This document shows, piece after piece, positions 6,858 to 10,057 of a stretch of 10,057 nt of DNA. Made by a program: the position numbers and the translations under genes. Each line of letters opens with the position of its first letter. Positions within the stretch are counted from its first letter, which is position 1. The notes under the pieces were generated by a model. The model was not told the origin of the DNA. It saw only the letters and a program-made list of their open reading frames with translations, and made no database searches. The DNA comes from Acidobacteriota bacterium (GTDB lineage Bacteria; Acidobacteriota; Terriglobia; UBA7540): positions 1 to 10,057 of the forward strand of contig JAJYJL010000170.1 of the NCBI GenBank assembly GCA_021789565.1. Direction: 5' to 3'.

Positions 6858-8111
6858 GGCCTTGCATTGCTGGGTGGGACTCCTGTCAGGTCTGAACCTT
6901 TCCCAAGCTGGCCTCAGCACGGGACCCCTGAGGAGGAAGCCGTTATCGCCGTCCTTCGCAGCGGTTTCTGGGGTGGATACAGCAGGAAAGTCGAAGAGTT
7001 TGAAAGGGCTTTTGCGGCTCTGCATCGCGTCCCATATGCCATTTCCTGTGTCAATGGAACAATCGCCCTGGAGGTTGCACTTCGGTCTTTAGGCATCCAG
7101 TGCGGTGATCAGGTCGTAGTCCCTGCCATTACATTCATCGCTACCGCAACGAGTGTCATGTTATGCCATGGCGTACCAGTCTTCGCCGATATTGACCCGG
7201 TCACGCTGAACCTCTCGCCCGAATCTGTGCGGGCAGCCATCACGCCCCGCACCAAAGCGATCATTCCCGTCCACTTTGGCGGACAGCCAGCGAACATGGA
7301 TGCGTTACGCGAGATCGCCTATCATCACGGACTGGCAATCATTGAGGATGCGGCGCACGCGCAGGGTGCTCAGTGGCGGGAAATCCCCGTGGGGAATTTC
7401 GGCGACCTTGCAACGTTCAGCTTCCAGGCCTTCAAGTTGATGACCTCGGGCGAAGGCGGCATCATTCTGACCCGGTCCCAGACGCTCGCAGAAAAATGCT
7501 GGTCCTATTGCAACCATGGCCGGCGCGCCTCAGGGGGCTGGTTTGAACACTTCTCGCTTGGCACCAATTACCGCATGACGGGTTTGCAGGCAGCTGTGCT
7601 CATCGAGCAACTGGCAAGGTTGCAGGAACAGACTCGCATTCGTCAGGCGAATGTTGCCCGGCTGAGAAGTGGTCTCGAACCCATCAAGGGATTGGAACTG
7701 GGAGCGGACGACCCACGAGTCACTTCGCAGCCGAACTACCTTGTTACCCTGCGTTACGATCCCTCAGAATTCAATGGCCTGGATCGCAATGTTTTCCTGA
7801 GCGCTCTGCAAGCCGAAGGCATCCCAGCTAAGGGGCCCTATCCTTATCCGCTTTACCGTAATCCACTTTTTCATAGGAAGGACCTTCCTCCTTGCGCCTG
7901 CGGCAGATGGGAGCCCGCCCAGGATTATGAATCTTTGAATCTCCCTGAGTGCGAGCGCTTGTGCCGAGACGGGGTTTGGCTGGAGCAGACATTGTTCCTG
8001 GGAACAAGCAGAGACACCGATGACATCGCTGAAGCGTGCAGCAAGATTCAATCATTGTGCAAAGACTTATTGCCGATTCAGCGGGGCATCCAAGCGGAAG
8101 AGCAGCATTGA
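6855..8111 (+). CDS. DegT/DnrJ/EryC1/StrS-family PLP aminotransferase
   Basis: A 418-residue fold-type I PLP enzyme of the sugar aminotransferase family, which usually moves an amino group from Glu or Gln to a keto-sugar or keto-inositol. From the GTG start it shows LALLGG (4-9), the substrate-loop start SGFWGGYSRKVEEFE (36-50), NGTIALEVALRSLG (67-80), VVVPAITFIATA (87-98), the PLP-contacting Asp in IIEDAAHAQG (D165) and the Schiff-base Lys in SFQAFKLMTSGEGG (K194). GTNYRMTGLQAAVLIEQL and YPYPLYRNPLF follow in the C-terminal half. All key residues are present. It lies between an IclR regulator and a secreted lyase in one operon, with start and stop coupled to both. The family usually builds amino sugars for antibiotics or polysaccharides, but here it may act on a breakdown product. 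L-glutamine:scyllo-inosose aminotransferase-like activity is possible but not shown. Confidence 0.93.
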   Translation: MGLALLGGTPVRSEPFPSWPQHGTPEEEAVIAVLRSGFWGGYSRKVEEFERAFAALHRVPYAISCVNGTIALEVALRSLGIQCGDQVVVPAITFIATATSVMLCHGVPVFADIDPVTLNLSPESVRAAITPRTKAIIPVHFGGQPANMDALREIAYHHGLAIIEDAAHAQGAQWREIPVGNFGDLATFSFQAFKLMTSGEGGIILTRSQTLAEKCWSYCNHGRRASGGWFEHFSLGTNYRMTGLQAAVLIEQLARLQEQTRIRQANVARLRSGLEPIKGLELGADDPRVTSQPNYLVTLRYDPSEFNGLDRNVFLSALQAEGIPAKGPYPYPLYRNPLFHRKDLPPCACGRWEPAQDYESLNLPECERLCRDGVWLEQTLFLGTSRDTDDIAEACSKIQSLCKDLLPIQRGIQAEEQH

Positions 8112-10057
8112 GGCTTTCCCTTAGAATCCTTCGGGCAACGGCCCTGTTGTTGTGTCCAATTGTGTGCTCGCCGGCGTTCACGCGAGCCGCGCAATTGAGC
8201 GAGAGTGCACCGTCCTACGCGCGCTGGACATGGGCCACTGATTTTTCACATGGCATTCGCGACTGGCTAAGCTATCCGTTGGCTCAGGACATTGGCTTCG
8301 ATCCGGGTCTCTATACTGCGAAGCTCAACGGAAGCCGGTGCCTGGTACGGGACGTCAAGTCCTATGGCCAGAGCATTCTGCGTATTGGATTGATCAAGCC
8401 GCTCTCTTTCCACGCGACGCGAGAATCTCAGTTCAATCTTACTTATCAATTGAGGATAAGCGGCACCGTCGAGACCGTCACGGTCATGCTGGCAACGGAG
8501 AATGGCAGACTTTACAAGGCTCCTCTGCCGCCGGCATCCGGAACGAGCACCATAACCATCCGTGGAATGAACCTAGGCATTCCGGCCGCGGGCGCAAGCG
8601 TCCAGGCAATCGTGATTGAAGCCACGGTAAAGTCCCCCGTCCGAGACTCTTCCAACAGGTTGTATCTCCGCCATCTTGGGATCGTTGCCGAGCGGAGCAA
8701 CGTGCTGTCGTTGCTCGAACCTCAACTCGCGCATTCCGCCGGCGAGGAGCTACCGATAGCGGAACATCCTGTGGAAGTTGGTGGACACCTAACGGTGGCA
8801 GTTCGGTCGCTGGCGGCGCTCCTGATTTCCGTCTACGATTCACAAGGTAGGGAGTTCCATCTCACTTCGAAGCGCCAGCAAAACTCTGGACACGAGGCTG
8901 ATTATCAGGTTTCGTTGCCGCGAACATTGAAGCCTGGAATGTACCGCGCGCTTGTCAATTCCGGCCCGGCGCGGAATGAGTTCCAGTTTCTTGTGCTGGG
9001 CGATGTTCCTCCGCATCCGCGTGTATTGCTGACGTCACGCCGACTCGAAGAACTGCGTTCCGCGTACGCATCCAGCCCCTTTCTGGCCGCGCTAAGCGCC
9101 AAGGCCCGGGATTTGCGCTCGGCACTTGCTTACAGCTCTTTTGCAGGAGAGAACATTGCGTTGCTGCCGAGTGTTTCGGTTTTTCCAGGCCTCCCGCAGT
9201 ATTTCTCACTGCTTGAAAATTACAGTAATGAGATCGCTTTCAACGCAGTTGAATACCGGTTGAATGGCGATCAGGCAGCGCTAAATGCGGCACGCAAAGG
9301 CCTGCTCACCATCTCGGCCTGGCCCACCTGGACGCCACCTTGGTTCAGTGCCCACGGTCTGCACACTTATTATGAGGTGGGAGTTTTTTCTCAGAGAGTG
9401 GCCGTTGGATACGACCTGATCGCGAACCATCTGACTCTTGCTGAAAAAGAACAGATTGCAGAAGGACTGTGGCGAAATGGCATTAATCCCACGATTGAAG
9501 AGTACTTTACAAACAACCGGATGCCCATCGCGGCCAGCAACTGGATGGCGAATTCGGTAGGCGGCGCTCTTGCCGCCGTTGTGGCTTTGTATGGCGATTT
9601 GCCAAATTGGAATGCACGCTTGGGAACAGCCCTAGCTGAATTGAGTGTCGCCTTCGACCGGTTGTTAGACGGACTTTTCCCCGGCGACGGCAGCGAAGCG
9701 GAACCAGCCGGATACCAGGAGTTTGCTATGGAGGGCATCTCATTCGGCATGGCGGCCCTCCACTCGGTTGGCATAAGGCCGCCTGGCACGGACAGAGTGC
9801 TCCAGTCGTTCTGGTGGCCCCGCTACGCGGAAGTCTATCCCGCCCTGGTTCTGGACACGGGCGACTTTAGCGGCGAACTGCGCGCCCTCTCCGGGTTTGC
9901 CTGGGAAGCCGAGCACTCGAACGATGCTTCCTTGCGCGCCTTCTACGATACCGCCGAAGCCAGAAGCCTGCTTGGCGTGGCAAAAGTCCAGGCAACAGGA
10001 AGAACTCTGGAAGCCGCCCCGGGCCTGTTGGACTTGACCTGCTGTTCAAGGCCTGCG
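8108..10057 (+). CDS. Secreted heparinase II/III-like polysaccharide lyase, partial
   Basis: An open frame of 650 codons runs to the window edge without a stop, so the C-terminus is missing. It starts at a TTG whose last two bases overlap the aminotransferase TGA, with GGAAGAG ending 5 nt upstream. Residues 1-27 form a signal peptide (two Arg near the start, hydrophobic core, cleavage near AFTRA). About 42-198 is a beta-rich module opening with WATDFSHG and resembling a carbohydrate-binding jelly roll. About 205-300 looks like a second beta sandwich. From PHPRVLLTSRRLEELR (302) an alpha-helical lyase domain begins, with HTYYEVG (419-425), SNWMANSVGG (477-486) and GDGSEAEPAGYQEF (527-538), typical of the heparinase II/III and alginate-lyase (alpha/alpha) toroid. 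The protein is probably exported and cleaves an acidic polysaccharide by beta-elimination. The family is likely; the substrate is unknown. Confidence 0.8.
   Translation, partial: MRLSLRILRATALLLCPIVCSPAFTRAAQLSESAPSYARWTWATDFSHGIRDWLSYPLAQDIGFDPGLYTAKLNGSRCLVRDVKSYGQSILRIGLIKPLSFHATRESQFNLTYQLRISGTVETVTVMLATENGRLYKAPLPPASGTSTITIRGMNLGIPAAGASVQAIVIEATVKSPVRDSSNRLYLRHLGIVAERSNVLSLLEPQLAHSAGEELPIAEHPVEVGGHLTVAVRSLAALLISVYDSQGREFHLTSKRQQNSGHEADYQVSLPRTLKPGMYRALVNSGPARNEFQFLVLGDVPPHPRVLLTSRRLEELRSAYASSPFLAALSAKARDLRSALAYSSFAGENIALLPSVSVFPGLPQYFSLLENYSNEIAFNAVEYRLNGDQAALNAARKGLLTISAWPTWTPPWFSAHGLHTYYEVGVFSQRVAVGYDLIANHLTLAEKEQIAEGLWRNGINPTIEEYFTNNRMPIAASNWMANSVGGALAAVVALYGDLPNWNARLGTALAELSVAFDRLLDGLFPGDGSEAEPAGYQEFAMEGISFGMAALHSVGIRPPGTDRVLQSFWWPRYAEVYPALVLDTGDFSGELRALSGFAWEAEHSNDASLRAFYDTAEARSLLGVAKVQATGRTLEAAPGLLDLTCCSRPA

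Noticed and set aside
8484..8843. Minus-strand frame of 119 codons beneath the lyase gene
   Set aside because: Antisense to a long continuous coding frame with signal peptide and lyase motifs; the peptide is Arg/Pro-rich with no features.

Overview
The window looks like chromosomal DNA of a free-living bacterium with moderately high GC. Acidobacteriota is my best guess. It rests on the style of two large GT-C-like membrane proteins and of two insertion-sequence remnants, which resemble families I associate with acidobacterial genomes; no marker gene settles it. I see no CRISPR array, tRNA, rRNA or phage module.

Left part (1-5171): an envelope-glycan region. Two overlapping genes run leftward: a 711-residue polytopic membrane protein (834-2969), then a GtrA-family small membrane protein (359-853). 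Divergent from them, across a 393-nt intergenic stretch with a possible promoter, is a 595-residue PMT/ArnT-like (GT-C) membrane glycosyltransferase (3363-5150), followed by a short hairpin. These three genes probably modify a surface or lipid-linked glycan.

Middle part (5172-6058): a gene-free scar made of two broken transposases. An integrase-core (rve) transposase on the + strand carries one base deletion and one stop codon. It stops abruptly at about 5640, where an IS5-like DDE transposase fragment on the - strand begins. An 8-base direct repeat lies either side of the scar.

Right part (6059-10057): a tightly packed + strand operon of three genes: an IclR-family regulator, a DegT/DnrJ/EryC1/StrS-type PLP aminotransferase starting at a GTG one base after the regulator's stop, and a long secreted protein starting at a TTG that overlaps the aminotransferase stop. 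The last gene runs off the window after 650 codons. It resembles heparinase II/III (alginate-lyase-like) polysaccharide lyases behind two beta-rich modules. Regulator, sugar aminotransferase and secreted lyase together suggest a small self-regulated unit for breaking down a uronic-acid or amino-sugar polysaccharide. The substrate cannot be read from the sequence.
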